Source: Fremontodendron californicum
Lineage: Eukaryota; Streptophyta; Magnoliopsida; Malvales; Malvaceae
Assembly: GCA_030761205.1 (NCBI GenBank)
Contig: JAULJL010000011.1
Coordinates: 11,522,501-11,586,500, forward strand
Direction: 5' to 3'
DNA length: 64,000 bases
Shown: piece by piece, positions 11,155-22,329 of the stretch
Layout: the number at the start of each line of letters is the position of its first letter
How positions within the stretch are numbered: position 1 is the stretch's first letter
Position numbers and translations under genes: made by a program
The notes under the pieces: generated by a model
What the model was told of the DNA's origin: nothing
The model's database searches: none
What the model saw: the letters and a program-made list of their open reading frames with translations, nothing else

Positions 11155-12650
11155 AAGGATGGAGAGCACATATTATAATCAAATTTGCTATTCCTTACTC
11201 TCCATCATTCCATATTTTATTGTTTTTCCTTAGTTTGTTTTGATTAGTTATTCTTTTCTTTTACACATGATTCTTATATTTGGGGATAATAGAATTACAT
11301 TGAGGGCAGTGTAAGAATTAAGTGTGGGGGGGAAGAATTTAGGATTTCCTTTAGCTTTGTTTTGTTTTTAGTGTGTTTTATTTATTTTCAATACTATGAT
11401 GAGATATGAATTGCATTGAGTCTAAAACTGATCATTAGTGATAAGATGTTCATGAGAATTAAGCTTGACATTACTAATTTTTTATGAGCTAATGTTAATA
11501 TGATATGTTGATTGAGAAAGAAGCATGTTTAGACTTGATATTGACTTGTATAATCATCCTTGTGAGTTTTGAGCCTATATGATTGATGTAATATACATAT
11601 CAATCTAATTTCTTTCTTGTGTGCTCTCATGATTACATGATTCTCTAGAACTTGCTTTAAACCTTTTGAGACTATATTGATGCATGTGATAACATGAATA
11701 TGATAGAGGCATTAAGATTATAACCAGGGCCAAACAGCCATTCCTTATTGATGTTCCAAGATTACATCCCCCTTAGTGAACCAATATTGAGCCTACATTG
11801 AATAAGCCATTTCTTTGGTAACCACATCTTGTCTCTAACCTAAATATACTTATTTATATCCTTACCATTGTTCTAAAGATGAATTAGCATGTTTTGAGAC
11901 ATTTTGCAAAGATAAGGAAGATCTATTGATAATTTGGGTTAGAAACAAGAAATAAGTGTGGGGGGAAAGAAAAGAAAAATCAAGAGAAAAAAATAGAATA
12001 TTGCCAAATACATTCCCATGTAAAAAAATGAAAAAAAAAAAGAAATATGAATCATCTCTTGAACTTGTGGAAAAAGAAAAAGTTATTACAAAGTTGTTTA
12101 GAATGAAGAAAAGGCCTAACATGAATATTCGGCCTATGTATTATATGCTTTGTAAAGAGTTTTGAGAAGTTTTCTTTGTATGAATCTTATTATGTCTCCA
12201 AACTCTATGAAATCTTTGGAACCTTTGTAATATCCTTTTCCTTTTATTCTTTAACCACATTATAACCCCTTGGCCCTATTACAACCTTGAATAAAAACCT
12301 CTTGATTCATGAAGTTGCATGATCTAAGTAGTGGAGAATAGATGGACAAGCAAGCATATGGTAGAACTGTTTTCATGAGATTGATTGAGTGTAAACACTT
12401 TACCACTACTTTAAAGAGTGAAAATCATGAGAGTATTCCATGTGAGAAGTTGAGATTAAGTTTGAACATGCATTATTTTGATTGAGATATGTTATGTTAA
12501 TGTTAGCTTAACTCAAACCCTCAACTATCAAGCATGATTCTTTGTGAAACTCTTTAAGTTATTGATTAGTTATAAGACTTGTTCAATGATTGTCTCTTAT
12601 TTTTATTGAAAGTGGACTAGATTAGGATTTCTTATTTTGTTTTTATTTGA
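11155..12650. other. 3' internal non-coding region of the Athila-type element
   Basis: About 1.5 kb between pol and the 3' hairpin. Athila elements can carry an envelope-like frame here, but I see no frame above about 85 codons with recognisable content. Two extra polypurine-like copies of TAAGTGTGGGGGG lie at 11319-11332 and 11953-11967. Confidence 0.7.
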
Positions 12651-12691
12651 TTTTGCTCGAGGACTAGCAAAAGACTAAGTGTGGGGGAATT
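12651..12691 (+). promoter_or_regulatory. Conserved 21-nt hairpin and polypurine tract before the 3' LTR
   Basis: TTTTGCTCGAGGACTAGCAA (12651-12670) plus an A is followed by TAAGTGTGGGGGAATT (12676-12691) directly before the LTR start TGATAAG. The purine tract would prime plus-strand DNA synthesis. Confidence 0.85.
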
Positions 12692-14190
12692 TGATAAGTG
12701 CTTAATTTCATACATTTTCATATATTATTTCCTTATACTTTGTGCTTTAATTCTTAAGTTCTTGACATTTTATTATGATTTTGTGAATTATATGTATTTT
12801 GGAAGAGATGAAGTCAAAACATGTCAAATATGATGTTAAAGAGCTTATAAAACGACCAAATTCTTAGTGCAAAGCGATCAGGCAGATTTGACATTCGGAG
12901 CTTGCTGTTAAGAGATCATGATGTTAAAGTCTTTATTTGAAGAAACTTCTTTCTTGACTTTTGAATCTGACTTGAATACCTTTCCAACGGTAGTTTACAT
13001 GCCCAAATCGGATAAAAAAATGGTCATCCAAATCAACCGATGAAGTGCGAGAAGATGCAATAGCCAAGAAACCGAAGTCAGAGAGCTTGGAACCCATAAG
13101 TCAGTGAACTCGGCGCCGCGGCGCCGACCTTACTGCCTCCAAATCTTCAAAAACCGCAAAAATCAGGATTTTTACCAAATTTGCAAGTTTGTGCCTCCTA
13201 GCTTCCTTGATCAGCAAGAAAGGGTTTCCAAGGTCTTAAAGCTCTATAAATACCATGTTTTGAGCCACAAACTAGGACATGCTTTGATTATTATCTATTC
13301 TTCTTCTTCTTCTTCTTATCTATTTTCTCTTAGTTTTATTTTAGCTATCTTCTTAGTTTCTTTTTAATATTCATGTTTATGTTAACTATGCCTATGCAAG
13401 GCTAAACTTCTCTTTGGTTAAGGGTGATTTCAAAACCCTAGACATGTTGTGTAATTGATTTTCAGATTCTATCAGATATTGATTTTCTATCAAAGTTGCT
13501 TATGTTCTTCTAAAAGAATTGTTCATGATCTTTGTCTTGATTTGTTTAGGTCGATAATTATCTAATGCTAGTTTAGGAGTCTTGATCCGTGTAATTGTCT
13601 TGATTTCTTATTCATTAGTAGCAATTTGTAATTAATGATTAAGTTGGGTTTTCGGGAATTACAATGTGGAACATAACATAAGTTGTACAATCCGAGCTTA
13701 CGTGTTTGTTGCTTAGATCAACCTATCTTTCTCATTATAAAGCTGTTATCAAATTGAATTTAGAAAGCTTATTCTAGGTTGTTTGATAATTAGAGATTAA
13801 ATAGAGAGCTTATTCTATTTAACGACAAACTAAGAAAAGATTGGGGAAGCAGAGCTTATTGTTATCTACGGTTGATAATTTTGATAGTTAATTGATGTTG
13901 ATAGATCTGAAATTGATTCTCAATGATGTCTAGTGGTGGAGAATGAAACCTTAACCATATCTTTCTCATATTTGATTACTTCTTATTTACTTGCTTTCGT
14001 ATTTTTATTGTTTGCTTAAACTGATTTCAAAACCCCACTTTAACTTTTGTTTTCTTTGAGTTTAAGTTTTAAACTAGTGATTGATAAACTAAACACCAAT
14101 CCCTGTGGATTCGATCCTTGCTAGTCACTATACTCTACAATTGATTCTTTTTAAGTGCAAGGTTAAATTAGATACGCTCATTTGAGTTCA
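12692..14190 (+). repeat. 3' LTR of the Athila-type element (1499 bp)
   Basis: It begins TGATAAGTGC just after the polypurine tract and ends TTGAGTTCA, matching the 5' LTR tail at 1-39. A TATA box (TCTATAAAT) is at 13243-13251. A GC-rich block including GGCGCCGCGGCGCCG-like sequence is at about 13110-13130. Confidence 0.9.
13243..13251 (+). promoter_or_regulatory. TATA box of the Athila-type LTR
   Basis: TCTATAAAT sits in a short GC-richer context mid-LTR, as expected for the U3/R boundary. Transcription would start roughly 30 nt downstream. Confidence 0.6.
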
Positions 14191-14246
14191 TAAAAAATAA
14201 GAGAGAATTTTGGAATATTCAAAAGAAAAATGAAAAACAAAGATGG

Positions 14247-14930
14247 GATTTAGGTAGCATTTGGTATCACTTGCAAGATCACCGTGGTGATTTAATTACC
14301 ATGGTGATAACTATCAAGGTGATTTGATTACTAATAATTTTATATTACCATATTTGGTATAACATTATAAATCACTAGTGATCTTAAACCACAAGTTTGG
14401 TATTACAAGAAGAAGAAAAAAATCATCGAGTACAAAATATCCAAAATAACCTTCCAAAAAAAAGCAACAAAATTATTTATTTTTGTTTTTCTTATAGGGA
14501 CATTTTTTCACTTATATTTTCTTAGTGTTCAGATTTATGCTTTTCAAAAAATATTTTCGGATAAAAATATACAAAACTTATACCGTAATAAAGATTGAGT
14601 ACAAAAATTATAAGACAACAAAGCTACTGCTATCATCACCTTAAAACACAAAAATTCTAAATTTTTGACCAAGCTTTGGCCAAGTTTAGAGGTCTACACT
14701 AAGGATTAGCTAGCAATTTTTTACACGTGTTTTTTCTCGCTATTATCAAGAAAAATTAATAATAAAATAACATAGAAAATTACTTTCCCACGGTGATAAA
14801 ATGTTTCCATCTTTTTGGATGGGAACCAGATCACTCCTTAAGACAGTGATCTTATCACCCCAGTGATTTAAGATTATTGCCATGTAGGATTTTTAAATTA
14901 CTAACAAATAAGGTGATGTAATTATTGAAT
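14247..14930. mobile_element. Probable small insert with GGTGAT/ATCACC inverted motifs
   Basis: The block starts near TTTAGGTAGCATTTGG and is dense in ATCACC/GGTGAT pairs at both ends (14278-14350 and 14825-14920). The paralogous sequence at 17332-17350 lacks it. It could be a MITE-like element. I could not define clean terminal repeats or a target duplication. Confidence 0.4.
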
Positions 14931-14952
14931 GCAAATTACCTTGGTTTATTTC

Positions 14953-15572
14953 AAATAGAGGTGTCTATGATCAGATCGAGCTGGGTCAAGCTTGTTTGGT
15001 CATTAAATTTGTTTGTCCAAGGCTCGGCCCGTCGAGCTCGAAAAACCCATTTTACTACTCAAAAATATTAAAAAATATATTTATATTTATATATTTTGAA
15101 AATTAAATTTAAATAAAAATAATTTTTTATTTTTTAAATTGTAATTCAAGTCGGGCCAGGTTGGGCTTGAGCCTAAAAAATCATGTCAAAGGCTCGACCT
15201 GTGGATATGTCTAATTCTAAATCAAACATCAGGGATTATAGCTATGCATGGGCCGGGTCGGGTGAAGTTCGAATAGAAAAATATTTGCTTGTTCAAGGTT
15301 TGACTCATCGATCTTGAAATGGCCGTTTCATTGTTTGAAATATATTAAAATATTAAAAATTTATTTTTACATAAAAATATTTATACTTTTATAATTAAGT
15401 TTAAATAAAATATTTTTTATTGATTAAATAGTAAATCGGCTCGAGCCTAAAATATCATGTTCTAGCCCGACCCGGTTCGGATCAGGCAGAACGGGTAGCT
15501 CAACTTTTGGATAGGTCTAGTAGGGATAATCAGGCCTGGTCGAACAGGTAACTCGACCCTTGGACAGGTTTA
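14953..15572. repeat. Two copies of a GGGTCGGGC-type dispersed repeat
   Basis: Each copy has GC-richer ends (such as GGCTCGGCCCGTCGAGCTCG and GGGCCGGGTCGGGT) around an AT-rich core and ends near a GGA(C/T)A(G/T)GTCTA motif. The family recurs at about 16680-16970, 36000-36525 and 37015-37554. Confidence 0.55.
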
Positions 15573-16330
15573 CTAGGGATTATGATTACAGTTGTTACTA
15601 TACTATATGTTAATATTGAATTGTCACTGTATTTCAATATCGTTAAATTTTATTATTGCACTTTAATTTTGTTAATCTTTGGATATAAAATAACGTAATT
15701 CATAGAAATTAATTTATCATTTGCATTAACAAAATATTTTATATTATATTTCAAATTGATTACCTTTTGTTAAAAAAATCAATAAAATTAAAAGTACAAT
15801 GACAAAATTCTATGTTTTTTCAAAAATTAATAAAATTAAAAATATAATTTGAAGTACAATGATAAATTGTAATACAGTGATAAATTTTACCTTAATCTCA
15901 AATATCTTTTACTTCCTCCATTTCAAAATTAATGTCTATCTTATTATTTCAAAATATTTTAATTAATAAATATTTTTTTAAAGAAAAGATGTGGTTTTCT
16001 TAATATTACCATTTATTAACACACTGATCAGCTTATTAAAAAGAAGAAAAATGATATTTTAAATATAAAAAAAAAAATTGAACTAAAATTAAAAAAAATC
16101 CAAATCTATATTGTTTTATTACAATCAATTGACCATTCAAAATTTTATTTCTATCCAATTCAAACCTCTATTTTCACATAAATAAATGTTTTAGTATGAA
16201 TAAATATTTTACTAATTTCTCCTCTCCATTATTCCATTAGTCAAAATGTTTTTTTCTCTCTCTTTCGTTTGATTAAAATACTCCAACATTAACTTATCTC
16301 CTCTTCCTTTCTTCATTTACAAAAAAAATA
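15560..16330. repeat. Copy 1 of an AT-rich duplicated block
   Basis: Colinear with 17345-18110; for example GAAATTAATTTATCATTTGC occurs at about 15707 and 17499. It is diverged, so the duplication is old. Confidence 0.6.
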
Positions 16331-17344
16331 AGACTATTACACGTTTCAAATAACAAGCTCAGAGCGGCACTCATCTAGCAATTGATTAAAAACAAGATTT
16401 CTTATTTAAAAACTAAAACATACAACAGATGAGCACGCAACAAGAGTGGTTTAAGTAAATTTAGTTTATTTTATGTATTATTATTTTGACTATTTTTCAA
16501 CGATAATGAACACGCAACCTGGATGATTTAAGCTCATTCATCGACTAAACCTTAAAAGTTTGATATTCTATATTTCTATCCATGTCTAATGTGTTGATCG
16601 AGGACATCATTTACTTAGGCTCCTATCAATTAAATAAAAAAAATTATCTCAATGAAATTTTTAAATTTTATTAATAAAGAATAGAGAGTCTACAATAATT
16701 TGTTCAGGGGTCGAGTTTGTGATAAAATTTTTATAATTCGGATCAACTCGACTAGATCCAATTATTATTTAATTAATAAAAATATTTTTTATTTAAATTT
16801 GATTATAAAAAAATGTAAATATTAATATAAAAATAAAAATAAATTTTTTAATATTTTAATATATTTGAAACAGTAAAACAGATTTTCGGATCGAATTTGG
16901 ACAAACAAATTTTTTTAGTATATATTTAGACTTGACCCGATCCAACCCATGAACACCTCTAATCTACAACACATATCTCATTAAAATATCTTTATGAAAA
17001 TTAATAAATCAATTAATCGTTAAATGATCATATGACAAGTTGAAAATCATCTGACTCTACTTATAAACTTTAAAAACTCTACAGTAGTTTTAAAAAAACA
17101 AGATCAATTTGATTTTCATGAAGATTAAAGAAAAATAAAACTTACCTTTAGTGTATTTTATACAAAAAAATTAAAATTTTTATAACATAATGATTTATGA
17201 GTTTTAATACCATAAAATGAAAAAGAAAAAATCACAAAAATAATTTTGAAATATAGAAAAATATAAGAGTTTATATTGTGTATTCAAAAGGAAAAGAAGA
17301 AAGTATTTTGGAATATAAAAAAATGAACAACAAAGATGGGATGC

Positions 17345-18110
17345 AAGGAATTTATTCCAAATAGACATGTAGGGATTAATATTATATTTGTTATTGTACT
17401 ATAAGTTAATATTGAACTAACATTGTATTTTAATATCGTTAAAATTTTATCATTGACTTTAATTTTATTAATTTTTTATAAAATAACGTAATTGATAGAA
17501 ATTAATTTATCATTTGCATTAACAAAATTTTTTATAATATATTTCAAATTTATTATCTTTTGTTTAAAAAAATCAACGAAATTAAAAGTACGAAGACAAA
17601 CTTTTCATTTACATTAACAGAATATTCTGCGAAATATTCCAATTCCATTATTTTTTATTCAAAAATCAACAAAATCAAAAGTATAATTTGAAGTACAATG
17701 ATAAAATTTGATATTGAGTTATAATATACTGATGATAAATTTTACTTTAATCTTAAATATCTATTACTTCCTCCATTTCAGAATTAATGTCTATTTTATT
17801 ATTTTAAAATAATAACCACTTTTTTTTTAAAGTATGGTTTTTTTAATATTACAATTTATTAATACATCGACCAACTTATTAAAACGAAGAAAAATGATGA
17901 CTTAAATATAAAAAATCCCTGAAACAAAATTAAGTAATCATCCAAGTCTATATCGTTTTATTGCAATTAATTGAGTTGTCAAACATCTATTTTCATCCAA
18001 TTAAGATCTTAAATATTTATTTTCATTCAATTGAATCCTCAATTGGATAAAATAGTAATTTAAAAATATAACGAACAACAATCATTACTTTCATTAGCTC
18101 AAAAGATTTT
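17345..18110. repeat. Copy 2 of the AT-rich duplicated block
   Basis: The partner of 15560-16330. Here the sequence equivalent to the 14953-15572 repeats is missing, so this copy acts as the empty site. Confidence 0.6.
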
Positions 18111-18290
18111 TTTTACATTCATATTTTTATATAGATTATAGATAAATATGTGATAAATTATAAATCACCTTTTAAAATAGTGCCGATGTGTATGGTAATA
18201 ATATTATTAATCACGTTGAGAGTATGATATCAGTAGTATTCATTACGTATCACCTTTTGTTTTTTTCTGACATAAACGGTATATTTCATA

Positions 18291-19400
18291 GAGTTTATAT
18301 TTGATGCATTGTCAGCTTATAGTGTTTATATATTGTCAATGAATCATAAAACATTACTTGAGTAAAATTAAAAATATGAAAACCCTTAAAAATAAATATT
18401 TCAGAAATTTCATGTGTTTAATTAATTAATTAGATAAAAGTTAAAAACAATTAGGGTTTTTCTTTCAACTTTCCCCCTTTGAATATTACGTAATAGAAAA
18501 TGAGAAAATCCTTTTTCTTTTTTTAAAAGATCAGTTCTTCTGTTGTTTTATCCAATTCTATAAGACTTGATGCCCTCCAAACCAGACAAAAAGCTCCACC
18601 TGGATCCTCGGCACCTAATGCCCTCCAAACCCAACGAAAAGCCCCACCGTATAGATTGCTTGATTTGAAGTCCTTGTCTGTGTTTTTCATGGAGGCTTTG
18701 GTGAGGAAGGCTAATTTGAAATTGATGGTGAATCATAAGACAAGTTGATTCAGTAATTACATATTTTAGAGAAGGCAATTCTTAAAACATATCTAACAAA
18801 TCAAAATTAGTTTTTTTTTTACTAATCAAGGTTTTTTATTTCATCAAAAAATTTTGTGTTTGAACTTTGGTTGATTTTACACCAACTTTTTCTAATTTTG
18901 TAGTCGTTCAGATCTTGTTCATGAATCATTGTTATTCACCAAATTATACAAAGATGGAGTTGAGAAAGAAACCATAATAATTTTTATTTTTACTTTTTGG
19001 AGAAATTGTTTTTATCTAATTAATTAAACATATAAATATTTATTTTTAAGGATTTTAATATGAGTTTGTATTTGATGCACTAAGAATATATAAGTCTTAT
19101 ACACTGTCAGTGAACCAAAAGACACCTCATTTAATGAGTGAAACAAAAAATAATTAAGAGCTTATAAATAAATATTAATGAGGTGTTTTGTTTCTTTTTA
19201 TCTCGATTTTTATATTTATTTATAGGCTCTTCATTACTTTTTGTTTTATTCATTAATTGAGCTGTCTTGTTGTGGTTCACTCACTGTATCAAATATAAAC
19301 TCTTTAAATATTTTTAATTTTATTCATTAATGAAATAACATTTTATAATTTACTGACATTGTATAAATACTATGCATTGACAATACATTAAATATAAATC
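18291..19400. mobile_element. Long-TIR foldback element (MULE-like), outer copy
   Basis: The left arm, beginning GAGTTTATATTTGATGCATT at 18291, is an imperfect reverse complement of the right arm ending at 19400 (arms about 105 bp). The flanks ATATTTCATA (left) and ATATTTTGTA (right) match at 8 of 10 positions, in the range of Mutator-type duplications. The interior (18540-18760) holds GC-richer gene-like sequence. The element ends 163 bp before the methyltransferase ATG. Confidence 0.55.
19062..19302. mobile_element. Long-TIR foldback element, inner copy of the same family
   Basis: The arms starting GAGTTTGTATTTGATGCAC and ending GATACAGTGAGTGAACC (reverse strand) pair over roughly 100 bp, making an almost complete hairpin of 241 bp. 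The flanks TTTTAATAT and TTTAAATAT agree at 8 of 9. It sits inside the right part of the outer copy. Confidence 0.55.
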
Positions 19401-19563
19401 ATATTTTGTATGTAATCTATTGCTTGGCGTCAGCTGCTATTGAAGCAATTTGTATTTGACAAGCAACAATAAAATTGTTTACAAAAATCTCATCATTTCT
19501 TACCTAACATACTGTCAAGGCAAGAGGCAAAAACCCAAGTCCAAAAGCAGCAGAAGAGAGAAA

Positions 19564-19713
19564 ATGGCAGGATTGTTCGACAAGCAAGCAGATGTTTACT
19601 TGGATGCAAGGCCAACATATCCCAGCGAGTGGTATCCGATGCTAGCGGCTCGCACTGTCCACCACTCTCTGGCTTGGGATGCTGGCACAGGCAATGGCCA
19701 AGCTGCTATTGGT
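19564..19713 (+). CDS. SAM-dependent methyltransferase, exon 1 (Methyltransf_11-like plant family)
   Basis: It encodes 50 residues starting MAGLFDKQADVYLDARPTYP, the typical N-terminus of a plant cytosolic methyltransferase family often annotated as 'putative methyltransferase DDB_G0268948'. The SAM-binding motif I, AWDAGTGNGQAAIG, forms the end of the exon. The donor GTGAGT directly follows (19714), and exon 2 supplies the next residues VAEHYEQ, as in relatives. ATG 19564 is chosen because it matches the family N-terminus; an upstream in-frame ATG at 19450 would add unlike sequence. Such enzymes transfer a methyl group from SAM; the acceptor is unknown to me. A TATA-like GTATAAATAC at 19361-19370 lies inside the right arm of the foldback element. 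Confidence 0.85.
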
Positions 19714-20104
19714 GTGAGTATTTGATATTTCTCTCTCTTGTTTTCATGTTCCAATACAAAGTACAATCTATCATTTTTTTCCATTATACTTTTGCCCTAC
19801 TCCTCTATAAGATTATGCACCGGATCTTCAGTCACTAATATGATTGGATGAGTTTTAAAAAATATAATATGATTTGACAGTATTAGAAAGTAAAGGATCG
19901 ATATACCTTTTGCTATAATCCAATCATCTCACTACACAAAGTAGTTCTTTTCTGTGGCTGTGGTTAGGATAAAATCGCTGACACATAGGGTCCTTTATTT
20001 CGTGAAAGATGGTTTTTAGAAATGATTATTTAAAAAATAATTTTTTTTTTTAAAATTAATATTTTTTGTTATTTGAATGATTTTGTATAAAAAAAAAATT
20101 TGAT

Positions 20105-20290
20105 TGTTTTTTGAAAAATCTATATTAATATAAAAAAGATCGATCCCTACACTTAAAAATTAATCTTTTTTTGCTTTGCTTTAGCTTTTATTCTTAGGGA
20201 TTGATCTTCGTAAGTATAGGATCGATCTTTTTTTACTTTGCTACAAGAAAAGATTAATCGTTCCTTTTTGCTTTGCTTCAATTTTTGAAA
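20105..20290. repeat. Short repeat with GGATCGATC motifs in the methyltransferase intron
   Basis: GATCGATCC/GGGATTGATC/GGATCGATC motifs are separated by T-rich DNA mentioning TTGCTTTGCTT. Similar motif clusters occur at 37750-37880 and 52435-52510. The nature of the element is unknown. Confidence 0.35.
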
Positions 20291-20444
20291 AATTTATTTC
20301 ATTGACCCGAGATTCATTTTCCATTGATCAAACAATTTTTTGCAAAACAAATTAAAACCGAAAAAATATGAAATAGATTTTGAAAATCATTTTCGGCGAA
20401 ACAAACAGATACTTATTAGCATATTGCCATCCTCAAGCCTACCT

Positions 20445-20765
20445 GTCAATTCTGATCCAAACATGAAAAATCCAACCAACTCACCCAAACCCGATCCAAC
20501 TCGATTTGATAAAAAAAAAGTCAACAATTCGGATCGACCAACCCGAACCCGAAGTGATCCGAACCCAAAATGATCCGAACAATTAACTGAAATGACCCAA
20601 ACCTAAGTTAAGTATAATTTTATTTTAAAAAATATTAATTTAATAAAGATAATAACTATAACATAAATTACTAATTTATTTTAATTTTTTAACTTGTAAT
20701 TATCATTTTAGAGTATAATAAAATATGTAATTATCATTTTGGTCTGTATAAATTGATCCTATATT
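20445..20765. repeat. Degenerate CCCGAA island plus AT-rich tail, copy 1
   Basis: Repeats of the type AACCCGAA and GATCCGAAC occupy 20460-20600, followed by TTAAGTATAATTTTATTTTA and an AT-rich tail. The same order recurs at 26590-26880, on the other side of the inserted LTR element. Confidence 0.6.
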
Positions 20766-20771
20766 TGTTAT

Positions 20772-22291
20772 TGTTGTCGGATTTACCACGCAAGTGCACG
20801 TATCGTTAACAAGTAATAAAGTGATGAGTAGAGTATCGTTCCCACGAGAAATTGTTACCAAATTCGTTAAGTACTAAAATTAACACAACTTAATCTTATT
20901 CAAACAAACGATTAAAGATTGCTAAATAAAAACTAAATAAAATAAAATAATAAAAAAAGAAAACAAATTAAAACTTAGATAAAACAATTAAGAAAAGCCT
21001 AGAATTACAATTTCCCTCAACACTTCGTATAAACTTTTCCTTCCCTCTTAACTTGATTAATGACCTTGAGTTGTTAACCTAGAGTTCTAATTTATTTATA
21101 AGGATCTTCCTATGGTCTTATAAAAATATCACTCTTAATCAATTAACTATATTCCTATGATGATTGAATTAAAGACAAACTCATTAAGTTTAGACTCTAA
21201 AATCGATTATACATGACACGTAAGTGTATTCCTACCCTACATGAATATCAATTCATCCTAATAAATGAATATGAAACATGAGTTATTCAATCCATGTCTA
21301 ACACTAAACTCCCTTTTCCAAGTTGTATCTAGGTTACCAAATCAATCTAATTGGTAGCTAAGCAATTAGAAGCATTAAGCACAAGATTGAATAAACAAAC
21401 TCAAATATCATTAAATCAAGCAAGAGAGTAAAATAATCCAAACTACTTGAGTTCCATTGCAATCCTAGAAAAATAATTTAGTTCATGCTAAATAATAAAA
21501 ATATAAAACAAAGGAGTTTCACCATCATCAATATTACAAGAAAGATAAAGAAGAGTAAAGGAAAAGATAAAACTAAGATTTGTCGGGTCTTCAGTCTTCA
21601 ATCCTCCAAATTCTCCTTAGCTCCTTACAAATCTTTTGGTGGCTACTCTCCTCTTAATAAAATTAGGTTTTTAGAACTTGGTTCCCCTTTATTTTAGGCT
21701 TAAAAAGTCCTATTTATAGTGCCTTAGACCTCTGGAGTCAGAAACTTAGCGTGCAAGTAACAAGTAAGTAAACAATTTTTTTTCCACGTCTGGCACTGCA
21801 GCGCTGGGTCTCATCCTTTCTGGCGCTACAGCGCCAACTTTCTGGCACCGCGGCACCAGCCTCTCGGTTTGCTGCACTTCGCTTCTGTCATCTTCTCGTA
21901 CTTCCTCAGCTAATTTGGATGGGCAAGTCTTGTTTGATTTGGATGAGTAAACTACCGTTGAAAAGGTATGGAAATAAGCTTCAAAAGTCAATGAGGAAGT
22001 TTTCTTGAATAAGGAATTTAAAATCATGTTTTTCTTGCAACAAGCTTCGGAGGTCAAATCTGCCTATACGTTGCTTTGCACCATTTTTCGTCTTTTCGCA
22101 CCGCGAAACTCCTTCTCTCTTTGGACCTATAAAAATACAAATACAAAAACAATAACTTAATAACTAATTTAAACATGAATTAAATAAATAAAAAAATCTA
22201 AAAATAATTAAATAAAAGTTTAAACTACAAGGATTTAGCTAATTTAAAAGCACAAAATAAGGTATAATAACTCTATTTCATAGAATTATCA
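20772..22291 (-). repeat. 3' LTR (by transcription) of the intronic pol-less element
   Basis: 1520 bp, direct repeat of 25069-26509. It carries an extra GC-rich stretch near 21795-21850 and about 40 bp near 22080-22125 that are missing from the other LTR. Confidence 0.9.
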
Positions 22292-22329
22292 CACCCCCAA
22301 ACTTAAGATTTGCTAGTCCTCGAGCAAAA
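22292..22329 (-). promoter_or_regulatory. Polypurine tract plus conserved 21-nt hairpin
   Basis: The minus strand reads TTAAGTTTGGGGGTG up to the LTR start TGATAAT. The conserved 21-mer is at 22309-22329, identical to 2468-2488 and 12651-12671. Confidence 0.8.

Larger units (their letters stand above)
1..14190 (+). mobile_element. Athila-type Ty3 LTR retrotransposon, decayed, 5' LTR mostly outside the window
   Basis: Order on the plus strand is LTR tail (1-39), primer-binding site (49-66), gag, protease, reverse transcriptase, RNase H, integrase, a 1.5 kb non-coding 3' region, polypurine tract and 3' LTR (12692-14190). The last 39 bp of the 3' LTR match positions 1-39 with about one difference, so both ends belong to one element. 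The Athila assignment rests on the PBS type (TGGCGC...CCGGGGA), a DLGAS protease active site, the pol sequence style and a GTGTGGGGGAATT polypurine tract. All coding parts carry stops or frameshifts. A second LTR element sits inside gag at 963-6551. The 5' target-site duplicate lies off-window, so the insertion cannot be verified from its TSD. Confidence 0.93.
14191..18290. other. Gene-free, repeat-rich interval
   Basis: I see no credible coding frame. It contains an old imperfect duplication: 15560-16330 resembles 17345-18110, and the short flank at 14205-14246 resembles 17290-17335. Two insert-like blocks (14247-14930 and 14953-15572) are absent from the second copy. Confidence 0.7.

Noticed and set aside
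11155..12650. Envelope-like ORF typical of some Athila elements
   Set aside because: Only short frames without transmembrane or Env-like character remain; either never present or fully decayed.
18548..18778. 76-codon minus-strand frame inside the foldback element as a gene
   Set aside because: Composition is driven by a short internal duplication and no conserved domain is visible. Treated instead as possible captured sequence in a mobile element.
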